Positions 25,617 through 33,980 of a DNA stretch of 64,000 bases are shown in pieces. The first letter of the stretch is position 1. The number at the start of each line of letters is the position of its first letter. The DNA comes from Saccharothrix tamanrassetensis (GTDB lineage Bacteria; Actinomycetota; Actinomycetes; Mycobacteriales; Pseudonocardiaceae): NCBI RefSeq assembly GCF_014203665.1, contig NZ_JACHJN010000005.1:1-64000 (forward strand), given 5' to 3'. The notes below the pieces were generated by a model. That model was not told where the DNA came from. It was given only the letters and a program-made list of their open reading frames with translations, and ran no database searches. The position numbers and the translations under genes are program-made.

Positions 25617-26657
25617 ATGACGACCGCCGACGAGCCCGCGTTCGACGTGTTGTTGTCCGGCACCGTGTTCCTGGACATCATCTTCACCGGCCTGCCCAGG
25701 CCGCCCGCGCCGGGCACCGAGGTGTGGGCCGAGGGCCTGGGCTCGTGTCCGGGTGGGATCGCGAACCTCGCCGTCGCGTTGAGCAGGCTCCAGCTCCGCA
25801 CCGCGCTGTCCGCCGCGTTCGGAGAGGACGCCTACGGGGACTTCTGCTGGGAGGTCCTGGCGGAACAGGAAGGCGTCGACCTCTCCTACTGCCGCCGGTT
25901 CTACGGCTGGCACTCGCCGGTCACCGTGTCCATGGCGATGGACCGCGACCGCTCCATGGTCACCCACGGGCACCGGCCGCCCGTCTCGGCCGACGAGATG
26001 CTCGACCCGCCTCCCCGCACACGGGCGTGCTTCGTGCACATCCAGCCGGAGCAGGAGCGGTGGGTGCGGACCGCGAAGTCCGACGGGGCGTTGCTGTTCG
26101 CCGACATCGGGTGGGACCGGACCGAGCTGTGGGCCCCCGAGTTGCTGCGTCAGCTCGACGGGTACGACGTGTTCCTGCCCAACGACGTGGAGGCGATGCG
26201 TTACACGCGGTCCGACTCGCCCGAGCGCGCTGCGGTCGCGCTGGCGGAACACGTACCCGTGGTGGTCGTCACGCGCGGTGGTGGGGGAGCGGTCGCCGTG
26301 GACTCGTCCACCGGGGAGACGGTGGACGTGCGCGGGCCCAACGTGGCGCCGTTGGACTCGACCGGTGCCGGGGACGTGTTCGGTGCCGGGTTCGTGCTCG
26401 GGACGTTGGCCGGGTGGCCGCTGGCGGACCGCGTGCGGTTCGCGAACCTCTGCGCGGCGCTGTCGGTGCAGCACTTCGGCGGGTCGCTGTCCGCGCCGGG
26501 GTGGGTGGACATCGCCACCTGGTGGCGGACCGTGAGCCGCCGGTCGAGCGACTCCGAGCTGAGCGGGTACGGGTTCCTGGAGGACGTCCTGCCGCACCGC
26601 GCGGGCGTGGAGGTCCGGCGGGCGAGCGCGACGATCCGCCTGCGCACCCCCGGATGA
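25617..26657 (+). CDS. PfkB-family carbohydrate kinase
   Basis: 346 residues of the ribokinase fold. It starts DVLLSGTVFLDIIFTGLP, then CPGGIANLAVALSRL near residue 44 for sugar binding, and the C-terminal signature DSTGAGDVFGAGFVLG (about 245) with the catalytic Asp and anion hole. ATP-dependent phosphorylation of a sugar or nucleoside is expected. It lies 18 bases after the sigma gene, which may be its operon partner. Substrate unknown. Confidence 0.88.
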   Translation: MTTADEPAFDVLLSGTVFLDIIFTGLPRPPAPGTEVWAEGLGSCPGGIANLAVALSRLQLRTALSAAFGEDAYGDFCWEVLAEQEGVDLSYCRRFYGWHSPVTVSMAMDRDRSMVTHGHRPPVSADEMLDPPPRTRACFVHIQPEQERWVRTAKSDGALLFADIGWDRTELWAPELLRQLDGYDVFLPNDVEAMRYTRSDSPERAAVALAEHVPVVVVTRGGGGAVAVDSSTGETVDVRGPNVAPLDSTGAGDVFGAGFVLGTLAGWPLADRVRFANLCAALSVQHFGGSLSAPGWVDIATWWRTVSRRSSDSELSGYGFLEDVLPHRAGVEVRRASATIRLRTPG

Positions 26658-26683
26658 TCACCCGATGGTGATCTTGTGTTACG

Positions 26684-26699
26684 TCGAACTCCTGTTCGA
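26684..26699. promoter_or_regulatory. LexA (SOS) box
   Basis: TCGAAC-TCCT-GTTCGA fits the actinobacterial LexA consensus TCGAAC-N4-GTTCGA at every fixed position. It lies 27 bases after the kinase stop and 191 bases ahead of the class A PBP gene, the only gene downstream on that strand. The site implies damage-inducible transcription into the PBP gene or into something small I have not found. Confidence 0.7.
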
Positions 26700-26890
26700 C
26701 AATCTACCCGTACGGCCGCGCCCGCTCGGAGCAGGGGGTTTGACGGCCGGCCGGATCGGGCAGGAGTAATTTCGGGTGCGCAAGCAACCTGGAGTGGTCG
26801 CCGCGCGACTTAGGAACCAGGGGGCTTTTCCCCGGAGGGGCCATCCCCCGACCAGGGGATCCAAGCAGGGGAATCGGAAGGGGTTGTTCA

Positions 26891-29008
26891 GTGTTCGCCG
26901 CGCGCGCGACGGGTCTGGTCAAGTTGGTGGGGCTGTGCCTCATGGCGGGTGTGCTGCTGGCCGCCCTGCTGTTCCCGGTCGTGGGCGGGCTGGGCCTGGC
27001 GTCCAACCGCGCCGCCGACACCGTCGACCAGACCTCGGGTGAGTTGACCAAGGCCGAGCTGCCGCTGGTCACCACCGTGCAGGACATGAACGGCGAGCCG
27101 ATCGCGTACCTGTACGACCAGTACCGCATCCCGGTGCCGTCCGAGGGCATCGCGGACACCATGAAGGCCGCGATCATCGCGATCGAGGACAAGCGGTTCT
27201 ACCTGCACAAGGGCGTGGACTGGCAGGGCATCGCGCGGGCCGCGGCCAAGGCGGGCGTGGACGGCGGGGCGTCGCAGGGCGCGTCGACGCTCACCCAGCA
27301 GTACGTGAAGAACTACCTGGCGTTCGTGGTGGGCAAGGGTTCCGAGGACGCCTACAAGAAGGCCACCGAGGCGACCCTGGGCCGCAAGATCAGCGAGGCG
27401 CGGATCGCGACCCAGCTCGAGCAGAAGATGAGCAAGGACGAGATCCTCACCGGCTACCTGAACATCGTCCCGTTCGGCAACGGCACCTACGGCGTGGGCG
27501 CGGCGGCCAAGACGTACTTCGGCACCACGGCGGACAAGCTGACCGTGCCGCAGGCGGCGATGCTCGCGGGTCTGGTCAACGAGCCGAGCCGGCTCAACCC
27601 CGGCGCGGCGGTGGAGCCCGCGATCAAGCGGCGCAACACGGTGATCGACAAGATGCGGGAGAACGGTGCGTTCGGGCCGGACGCGAAGGTCGCCGAGGAG
27701 AAGGCCGCCGAGTACAAGGCGGCGGACATCGGCGTGGTGCCGAACCTCCGGCTGCTGCCCAACGGCTGCGTCGGCGCGGGCGACGGCCCGGTGTACGGCT
27801 TCTTCTGCCGGTACCTGATCGACTACCTGGACAAGGCCGGCCTGTCGCCCGACGACCTGAAGCGGGGCGGCTACACCATCACCACGACCATGGACCCGGT
27901 CGCGACCCGTGCCGCGAAGGAATCCGCCGAGGAGCAGGTGCCCAAGGACCAGGAGGGCGTGGCCAACGCGATCGCCATCGTGCAGCCGGGCGACGACCGG
28001 CACCGGGTGCGGGCGCTGGCCGCGAACCGCGACTTCGGCAACAACGCCGACGCCGGGCAGAGCGCCTACTCGATCCCGGCCGAGGTGACCAAGTTCGGTG
28101 CGGGCTCGATCTACAAGGTCTTCACCGCGGCGGCGGCGCTGGAGCGCGGCGTGACGGGCATCGACCGGCAGATCGACGTGCCCTCGGTGTACACGTCCAA
28201 GGTCTACAAGGACGGCGGCACCAAGGGCTACACGGTGCGCAACGCGGGCACCTACCCGGACAAGATGACGCTGACCGACGCGCTCGCGCAGTCGCCGAAC
28301 ACGGCGTTCATCATCCTGGAGGAGCAGGCGGGGCTGAACAACGTGGTCGACATGGCCTACCGGCTCGGTCTGCGCGAGTCGATGCAGGGCGTGAACACCA
28401 AGGGCGAACCGCTGAAGGCGGACGGCTCGAACGGCCCGTCGCAGGGCGACCAGTACAAGCAGGACAACAGCGGCTCGTTCACCCTCGGTGCCGGGCCGAC
28501 CAGCATCCTGGAACTGTCCAACGTGGCCGCCACCATCATGAGCGGCGGCAAGTGGTGCCCGCCGACCCCGATCGAGAAGATCACCGACCGCAACGGCCGA
28601 CCGGTCCAGCTCAAGGAAGCCCCCTGCGACCAGGCGGTGGCCCCGGAAGTGGCCAACGCCCTGGCCACCGGCATGAGCGCCGACGTCAAGCCCAAGGGCA
28701 CCGCCCACGGCGCGGCCGGCGGCTTCGACCGCCCCATGCTGGGCAAGACCGGCACCACCGAGAGCCACCACTCGGTCGCCTTCATCGGCGCCACCCCGCA
28801 GTACGCCGGCGCGGTGATGACCTTCACCGACGGCGTGGCGCCCCAGGTCATCTGCAACACCAGCCCGCCGCGCCTCTGCGGCAACAACGACAAGTCGGGT
28901 GTCTTCGGTGGTCAGGTGGCGGCCCCCACCTGGTTCAACGCGATGCGGGTGCTCCACGCCAACCTCGAACCCAAACCGCTGCCACCCGTGGAGCCCCGCT
29001 TCCGCTAG
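26891..29008 (+). CDS. class A penicillin-binding protein (transglycosylase/transpeptidase)
   Basis: 705 residues from GTG 26891, with GGAAGGGG ahead. One N-terminal membrane helix (about 8-30) is followed by a GT51 glycosyltransferase domain: IEDKRFYLHKGVDWQGIARA near residue 98 with the catalytic Glu, and GASTLTQQYVKNYL. The transpeptidase domain has GSIYK (Ser near 406), SPN and GKTGTTES (about 618). No PASTA domain or long Pro-rich tail is present. It polymerises and cross-links peptidoglycan. A perfect SOS box lies upstream. Confidence 0.92.
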   Translation: MFAARATGLVKLVGLCLMAGVLLAALLFPVVGGLGLASNRAADTVDQTSGELTKAELPLVTTVQDMNGEPIAYLYDQYRIPVPSEGIADTMKAAIIAIEDKRFYLHKGVDWQGIARAAAKAGVDGGASQGASTLTQQYVKNYLAFVVGKGSEDAYKKATEATLGRKISEARIATQLEQKMSKDEILTGYLNIVPFGNGTYGVGAAAKTYFGTTADKLTVPQAAMLAGLVNEPSRLNPGAAVEPAIKRRNTVIDKMRENGAFGPDAKVAEEKAAEYKAADIGVVPNLRLLPNGCVGAGDGPVYGFFCRYLIDYLDKAGLSPDDLKRGGYTITTTMDPVATRAAKESAEEQVPKDQEGVANAIAIVQPGDDRHRVRALAANRDFGNNADAGQSAYSIPAEVTKFGAGSIYKVFTAAAALERGVTGIDRQIDVPSVYTSKVYKDGGTKGYTVRNAGTYPDKMTLTDALAQSPNTAFIILEEQAGLNNVVDMAYRLGLRESMQGVNTKGEPLKADGSNGPSQGDQYKQDNSGSFTLGAGPTSILELSNVAATIMSGGKWCPPTPIEKITDRNGRPVQLKEAPCDQAVAPEVANALATGMSADVKPKGTAHGAAGGFDRPMLGKTGTTESHHSVAFIGATPQYAGAVMTFTDGVAPQVICNTSPPRLCGNNDKSGVFGGQVAAPTWFNAMRVLHANLEPKPLPPVEPRFR

Positions 29009-29032
29009 CCCCGGGCTCCACCACGCCACTCC

Positions 29033-29067
29033 GGCCCCGCCTCACCCGCCACGGGTGAGGCGGGGCC
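29033..29067 (+). terminator. strong hairpin terminator after the class A PBP gene
   Basis: A 15-base-pair perfect stem (arms 29033-29047 and 29053-29067) with a 5-base loop, 25 bases after the stop. Confidence 0.9.
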
Positions 29068-29636
29068 GTCCAGTTTCCGGACGCCCCCGCGCCGCTCTGC
29101 CCTGAGTGCCGCTCCACCTCGACGCACCTCACGTGAAGGTCCCGGTTCGTCGACCAAGAACGTCCGCCGGGTGGGGGACACACCGGACGATGTCCGCGGC
29201 CTTCGAGGCGTCGGCCTGAGCGGTGTGGTCGATTCCGGTGCAGTCGGCTTCGGACTGGTTACCGAAACGCCTCCTGTTGAAGTGCCCGAGCACAGAGCGA
29301 CGGTCAGTGATCGGACCGACACGGAACGCATCATGATCACGGCGAGTGCTGCTCGGTAGACCATCCGCATCCACCCGCTGACCTGCGTTTTATAACGGCC
29401 CGATCCGAAACCGGCAGGTATTTGAACACGTACGGTGACGCTGGGTGGGCTATCTCACCAAATTGCCGTAGTTCGACAGGTGTGGGTTGCCTTCGTTCGT
29501 CACATCGGGTTACGTTCCCCGCCGCATGTCACGGTTCGGTCACCAAAGGGACACGGCAACGCTCCCCGAAAGCGTCGCCACCCGGATCCCCCGCCGGGTG
29601 TCCCGACCGGGCTCCCCGATGCAGGAAGGCACAACC
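29068..29636. other. long intergenic region upstream of the M23 peptidase gene
   Basis: 569 bases. A possible promoter for the peptidase gene is TTGCCT (29487-29492) with TACGTT 18 bases on. On the minus strand an open frame from 29370 begins MRMVYRAALAVIMM, vaguely signal-like, but it has poor GC bias at third positions, runs into the PBP terminator and has no known domain. I do not call it a gene. The long leader may hold an RNA regulator, but I see no riboswitch consensus. Confidence 0.5.
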
Positions 29637-30533
29637 TTGGCACGGCACACCAAGGCCCGTGGTCGCAGCGTGTTCCACACGCCCCCGAGGACCACCGGCC
29701 GGCGCGGTTCGCACCGCGCGGAGGAAGAGAAACCACCGGTCACCGGCAAGCTCGCGGCGGTTGTCGCGTTCGGGACCTTGACCGCGGGCGTCGGAGTCGC
29801 CGCCGGCACCGGCACCCAGATCACGCCGATCGCCGCCGGCACGGACCTCGCCGCGGCCCTCGCGGTCTCCTCGGCCCCCCAGCCGGGGCCCATCGAGACC
29901 CGGCACGCCATCGAGCCCGGTCTGGAGACCGCGAAGCTCATGAGGTCCGAGGGGCTCTACGCCCGCCAGGTCGTCGGCCAGGCCATCAAGCACGCGTCCG
30001 ACGGCTACACCGCGCGCCAGGCCGAGCTCAAGCGCCAGAAGGACGCCGAGGAAGCCGAGAAGGCCCGGGTCGCCGCCGAGCAGGCCGCCGCCCAGCCGCC
30101 ACCCCCGCCCGCCCCCGTCGCCCAGCCCCGGGCCGCGGCTCCCCGGGTCGGCGCCGCCAAGCCGGCCGAAGGCTCGTTCACCTCGGGCTTCGGCTCGCGG
30201 TGGGGGAGCACCCACTTCGGCGTGGACATCGCGAACTCGATCGGCACGCCCATCCTGTCCGCCATGGACGGCGTGGTGGTGGAGGCCGGTCCCGCCAGCG
30301 GGTTCGGGCTGTGGGTCCGGGTCCAGCACGGGGACGGCACGATCACCGTCTACGGGCACGTCAACGAGATCCTGGTGTCCCAAGGGCAGCGCGTGGCCGC
30401 CGGCGAGCAGATCGCGACCATGGGCAACCGCGGCCAGTCGACCGGACCGCACCTGCACTTCGAGGTGTGGATCGGCGGGTCGCAGAAGATCGACCCGATC
30501 GGTTGGCTGGGCGAGCGCGGTATCTCGCTCTGA
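29637..30533 (+). CDS. M23-family metalloendopeptidase
   Basis: 298 residues. TTG at 29637 is chosen because AGGAAGG stands 7 bases ahead; an open frame upstream has no such site. A membrane or signal segment (LAAVVAFGTLTAGVGVAAGTG) follows about 45 basic residues. A coiled stretch rich in Ala, Glu and Lys (RQKDAEEAEKARVAAEQAAA) and a Pro-rich linker lead to the LytM domain: HFGVDIAN (Zn His and Asp, about 192) and HLHFEVW (about 271). It should cut peptidoglycan cross-bridges outside the membrane. Confidence 0.9.
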   Translation: MARHTKARGRSVFHTPPRTTGRRGSHRAEEEKPPVTGKLAAVVAFGTLTAGVGVAAGTGTQITPIAAGTDLAAALAVSSAPQPGPIETRHAIEPGLETAKLMRSEGLYARQVVGQAIKHASDGYTARQAELKRQKDAEEAEKARVAAEQAAAQPPPPPAPVAQPRAAAPRVGAAKPAEGSFTSGFGSRWGSTHFGVDIANSIGTPILSAMDGVVVEAGPASGFGLWVRVQHGDGTITVYGHVNEILVSQGQRVAAGEQIATMGNRGQSTGPHLHFEVWIGGSQKIDPIGWLGERGISL

Positions 30534-30595
30534 CCGAGAGCCTCTACTGATCGAGAGCGCCACCCTGCGACCGGCAACCGGTCGGCTGTTCGACG

Positions 30596-30635
30596 CCGTG
30601 GGCCCACCGACACCGGTCGGTGGGCCCACGGTTTT
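30596..30635 (+). terminator. intrinsic terminator after the M23 gene
   Basis: A 15-base-pair perfect stem (30596-30610 with 30617-30631), loop CACCGG, then TTTTG. A third copy of the arm word GGTGGGCCCACGG follows at 30640-30652. Confidence 0.9.
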
Positions 30636-30741
30636 GTGCCGGTGGGCCCACGGCTCCATGTAGGTCGGCCCCGAATGGCGTCGCGATGCGCGCGCGGGTT
30701 GCAGGTGCGCGAGTGGCGTTGCGGGTGCTCGGGTGATCGCA

Positions 30742-30757
30742 TACCGACTGGTCGGTA
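30742..30757. promoter_or_regulatory. putative TetR operator ahead of the LLM oxidoreductase gene
   Basis: TACCGAC-TG-GTCGGTA is a perfect 7-2-7 inverted repeat, 44 bases ahead of the LLM start. Such ACCGAC-NN-GTCGGT palindromes are common TetR-family sites, and the second gene of the operon encodes a TetR protein. Confidence 0.6.
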
Positions 30758-30801
30758 CCTGCAGTACGGTGCGCCGATGACCGTTCTGGACGGAGGCGAT
30801 C

Positions 30802-31752
30802 GTGGGCCGTTGGGGAATCACACTGCCGTTGACCGGCGTGCCGGTGCTCGACCACCGCGCCCTGGTCGCGGAACTCGCGGACCTCGGCTACACCGACGTC
30901 TGGTCGGCCGAGACGTCCGGCACCGACGCGTTCACGCCCCTGGCGCTGGCCGCCCAGTGGTCCGACCGGCTCCGCCTGGGTACCGCGATCGCGCCGGTCT
31001 ACACCCGCGGACCGGCGACGCTGGCCATGACCGCCGCCACACTGGCCGAGGTGTCCGGCAACCGGTTCGTGCTCGGCATCGGGTCCTCGTCGCCCGCCAT
31101 CGTGCAGCGGTGGAACGCGGTCGACTTCGCCGAGCCGTTCAAACGGACCCGCGATACCCTCCGCTTCCTCAAGGCCGCGCTGACGGGTGAGAAGGTCAAC
31201 GAGGAGTACGAGACGTTCGCCGTGCGCGGGTTCCGACTGGAACGGGCCCCCGGGCAGCGGGTTCCGATCATGCTGGCCGCACTGCGCCCGAACATGCTCC
31301 GGCTCGCCGGGCGCGAGGCCGACGGCGCCATCACCAACTGGCTGAGCGCGGACGACGTCGTCAAGGTCCGCGCCGAACTGGGCCGCGGCGAGCTGGCCGC
31401 ACGGATCTTCGTCTGCCCGACCGAGGACGCCGACGCCGCCCGCGCCCTCGGCCGGATGCTGATCAGCACCTACTTGACCGTGCCCGCCTATGCCGCGTTC
31501 CACGACTGGCTGGGACGCGGCGACGCGCTGCGACCGATGCACGAGGCGTGGGCCGCCGGCGACCGGCGCGGCGCGGGCGCCCTCGTCCCCGACGAAGTCG
31601 TGGACGACCTGGTCGTGCACGGCAGCGTCGGCCGATGCCGCGCTCAGGTCGCCGCGTACGCCGCCAACGGCGTGGACACGCCCGTCATCGCGGTCCTGCC
31701 CACCGGCGCGGACCAGCTCGACCTGGTGCGCGCCCTCGCGCCGGGGGCCTGA
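30802..31752 (+). CDS. LLM-class (F420-dependent) flavin oxidoreductase
   Basis: 316 residues from GTG 30802, with GGAGG ahead. The luciferase-like monooxygenase fold is recognised from GYTDVWSAETSGTDAFTPLA, RLRLGTAIAPVYTRGPATLA and RFVLGIGSSSPAIVQRWN. The family in actinomycetes mostly uses coenzyme F420; FMN is the other option. Reaction unknown. The TetR gene follows after 1 base, and a palindrome upstream suggests autoregulated control of both. Confidence 0.88.
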   Translation: MGRWGITLPLTGVPVLDHRALVAELADLGYTDVWSAETSGTDAFTPLALAAQWSDRLRLGTAIAPVYTRGPATLAMTAATLAEVSGNRFVLGIGSSSPAIVQRWNAVDFAEPFKRTRDTLRFLKAALTGEKVNEEYETFAVRGFRLERAPGQRVPIMLAALRPNMLRLAGREADGAITNWLSADDVVKVRAELGRGELAARIFVCPTEDADAARALGRMLISTYLTVPAYAAFHDWLGRGDALRPMHEAWAAGDRRGAGALVPDEVVDDLVVHGSVGRCRAQVAAYAANGVDTPVIAVLPTGADQLDLVRALAPGA

Positions 31753-31753
31753 G

Positions 31754-32335
31754 GTGGCGCCCGAAGGCCTCACCACGCCGGAACGGATCGTCGCGGCGGC
31801 GGTCCGGCTGTTCGCCGCCAAGGGGTTCGACGCGACCACCGTGCAGGAGGTGGTGGAGGCCGCCTCGGTCACCAAGGGCGCGCTCTACCACTACTTCGGC
31901 TCCAAGGACGACCTGCTGTTCGAGATCTACCGGTCGCTGATCGGGCGGCAGACGGCGGACCTGGACCGGATCATCGCGCAGGGCGCCGACCCGGCAACCA
32001 CCGTGCGGCGGATCATGGTCAGCCTGGTCGCGACGACGGCGGACAGCGTCGACGAGACGGCGGTGTTCGTCCGCGAGATGCACCGGCTCGACGCCGAGCG
32101 GATGGCGGCGTTCCGCGCGGAACGCCGCCGCTACCACGAGGCGTTCCGCGCGGTGGTGGAGAAGGCGCAGGCCGAAGGGCAGTTCAGCGCGCGGGTGCCG
32201 GCCGACACGGCGGTCCTGATCGCGCTCGGCGTGGTCAACCAACTGCCCACCTGGTACCGGCCGGACGGCGCCAAGCCGCCCGAACAGCCGGCCGACGAGA
32301 TCGCCGACTTCGTCCTGGCGGGCCTGCGCCCCTGA
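31754..32335 (+). CDS. TetR/AcrR family transcriptional regulator
   Basis: 193 residues from GTG 31754, directly after the LLM stop. The HTH is LTTPERIVAAAVRLFAAKGF, TTVQEVVEAASVTKGALYHY, with the usual FGSKDDLLFEIY behind it. It probably binds the palindrome at 30742-30757 and represses the operon until a small hydrophobic ligand binds. Confidence 0.88.
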   Translation: MAPEGLTTPERIVAAAVRLFAAKGFDATTVQEVVEAASVTKGALYHYFGSKDDLLFEIYRSLIGRQTADLDRIIAQGADPATTVRRIMVSLVATTADSVDETAVFVREMHRLDAERMAAFRAERRRYHEAFRAVVEKAQAEGQFSARVPADTAVLIALGVVNQLPTWYRPDGAKPPEQPADEIADFVLAGLRP

Positions 32336-32385
32336 CTGCTGCCAGGCCGCTGATCGCGCCTGCGCCCCGGAGCGGACCGGTGGGC

Positions 32386-32847
32386 CTACGAGCGGGCCGC
32401 GCGGGTCCGGAGGACGGCCAGGGCCTTGTCCGCGTGGGCGTTCATCGCGAACTCGGACTTGATCACCTCGATCACCGTGCGGTCGGTGTCGATGACGAAC
32501 GTGTGGCGCTTCACCGGCAGCGGGCCGAAGCGCCGCTTCACGCCGAACCAGGCCGCGACCTCGCCGTCGCGGTCCGACAGCAGCGGGTAGTCGAAGCCGT
32601 TCAGCTCCGCGAACTGCTTCTGCTTGTCCACCCCGTCCGTGGAGATGCCGACCCGCTGCGCGCCCAGGTCGGCGAACTCCACGGCCAGGTCGCGGAAGTG
32701 GCAGCTCTCCGCGGTGCACCCGCTGGTCATCGCGGCGGGGTAGAAGAAGAGCACCACGGGGCCGCCGGCCAGCAGTTCGGACAGCGTCCGCGGGCTGCCG
32801 TCCTGGTCGGCCAAGGTGAAGTCGGGGGCGGTGTCGCCTGCCTTCAT
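32386..32847 (-). CDS. bcp: peroxiredoxin, BCP type
   Basis: 153 residues from the ATG at 32847. The thioredoxin fold starts MKAGDTAPDFTLADQDG, and the active site FFYPAAMTSGCTAESCHFRD has the peroxidatic Cys and a second Cys 5 residues on, as in atypical 2-Cys BCP/PrxQ enzymes. It reduces peroxides and alkyl hydroperoxides with thioredoxin. It is divergent from the LacI gene with about 100 bases between. Confidence 0.9.
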   Translation of the reverse strand: MKAGDTAPDFTLADQDGSPRTLSELLAGGPVVLFFYPAAMTSGCTAESCHFRDLAVEFADLGAQRVGISTDGVDKQKQFAELNGFDYPLLSDRDGEVAAWFGVKRRFGPLPVKRHTFVIDTDRTVIEVIKSEFAMNAHADKALAVLRTRAARS

Positions 32848-32948
32848 GGGTGCGGCTTCCTCTCGCAGGGTGCTGATCACGTCTCGCGGGGTGTTCGCAT
32901 CGGGCCCACCGTACGGTTCTGGCTAATCTCGTGTCAGGGAGGTGTGCG

Positions 32949-33875
32949 TTGACCAGCATGTCCGATGTCGCGCGGGCTGCCGGGGTGTCCGCCGCCACGG
33001 TGTCGCGGGCGCTGCGGGGCGAGCCGGGGGTGTCCGAGGCGACCCGCCGGTACGTCACCGAGGTGGCCAAGCGGATGCGGTACGCCATCGCCCGGGACGC
33101 ATCCAGCCTGGCGGGCGGGCGCAAGTACGCGGTGGCGGTGCTGACCGCCGACGTCGGACGGGGTGATCTGCTCGCGGGCGCGGAGGGCGCCCTCCGGACC
33201 GCCGGCTACGACGTGCTGCTGTACGTGCTGCGGGACGGCGGGACGCGCGCGGAGTTCTTCGAGGAGCTGCCCGCGCTGGGTCGCCGGGTGGACGGGGTGC
33301 TGGCGCTGTCGGTGGACCTGACCGACGCCGAGCGCGACGCGCTCGACGCGCTGGACGTGCCGGTGGTCGCGGTGCGGGACGACGATCTGCGCGAGGCGCT
33401 GCGGCTGGCCGCCGGGCACGTGCTGGAACTCGGGCACCGGGACGTGGCGCTGGTGCTGGCGGAGGACGTGGACGAGTCCTACGACGAGCTGCTGGTCGCC
33501 GAAGGCCTCAGCGTCCGTCCCGAGTGGACGCTGTGGTCGTCCTCGACCGTCGCCGGCGGCGAGCAGGTGGTAGATGTGCTGCTGGACGGCGACCGGCTGC
33601 CCACCGCCGTGATCTGCTCCAGCGGCGAGGTCGCGCTCGGGGTGTTCCTGAGGCTGCGCCGGGACGGCCGGGGGGTGCCCGAAGACGTGTCGATCGTCAG
33701 CCTGGACGGCCCGGAGCTGGCGCGGGCGGTCGGCATCACGGCGGTGGAGGGCGCGTGGCGCGAACGCGGCGAGCACGCCGTGCACCGGCTGCTGGCCGGA
33801 CTGCGCGACGAGCCGCACGACGTGCAACCGCCGTCGGTGCACCTGGTGGTCCGGGAGTCGACGGGCCGGCGGTGA
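32949..33875 (+). CDS. LacI family transcriptional regulator
   Basis: 308 residues. TTG 32949 is supported by GGGAGG 7 bases ahead. The LacI HTH is complete: SMSDVARAAGVSAATVSRAL then RGEPGVSEATRRYVTEVAKR. A periplasmic-binding-like sensor follows (AVLTADVGRGDLLAGAEGAL, later VSIVSLDGPELARAVGITAV), slightly shorter than average. It heads a same-strand block of alpha-glucan genes, so it may control malQ and the glgX-treY-treZ genes in answer to a maltodextrin. That role is inferred from position. Confidence 0.88.
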   Translation: MTSMSDVARAAGVSAATVSRALRGEPGVSEATRRYVTEVAKRMRYAIARDASSLAGGRKYAVAVLTADVGRGDLLAGAEGALRTAGYDVLLYVLRDGGTRAEFFEELPALGRRVDGVLALSVDLTDAERDALDALDVPVVAVRDDDLREALRLAAGHVLELGHRDVALVLAEDVDESYDELLVAEGLSVRPEWTLWSSSTVAGGEQVVDVLLDGDRLPTAVICSSGEVALGVFLRLRRDGRGVPEDVSIVSLDGPELARAVGITAVEGAWRERGEHAVHRLLAGLRDEPHDVQPPSVHLVVRESTGRR

Positions 33876-33980
33876 CACCGATCCAAGCCTGGTACCCACG
33901 ATCAGCCTCCTGCAACCATCGGGTGACCTGCGCTACCCCCGCCTGGCATCCGGGCACGGGGTGCGACGAAGCTGTCCCAC

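Noticed and set aside
26658..26890. Possible riboswitch (c-di-AMP type) ahead of the class A PBP gene, suggested by runs of GGGG and CCCC.
   Set aside because: The conserved bases of that riboswitch class are not present; only the LexA box is a clear signal.
29005..29370. Minus-strand frame beginning MRMVYRAALAVIMM that looks faintly like a signal peptide.
   Set aside because: Third-position GC is well below neighbouring genes, it reads through the PBP terminator and no domain follows.
29376..29636. c-di-AMP riboswitch ahead of the M23 peptidase gene, a common position in actinomycetes.
   Set aside because: I looked for the conserved GGGGTGAATC-like core and did not find it.
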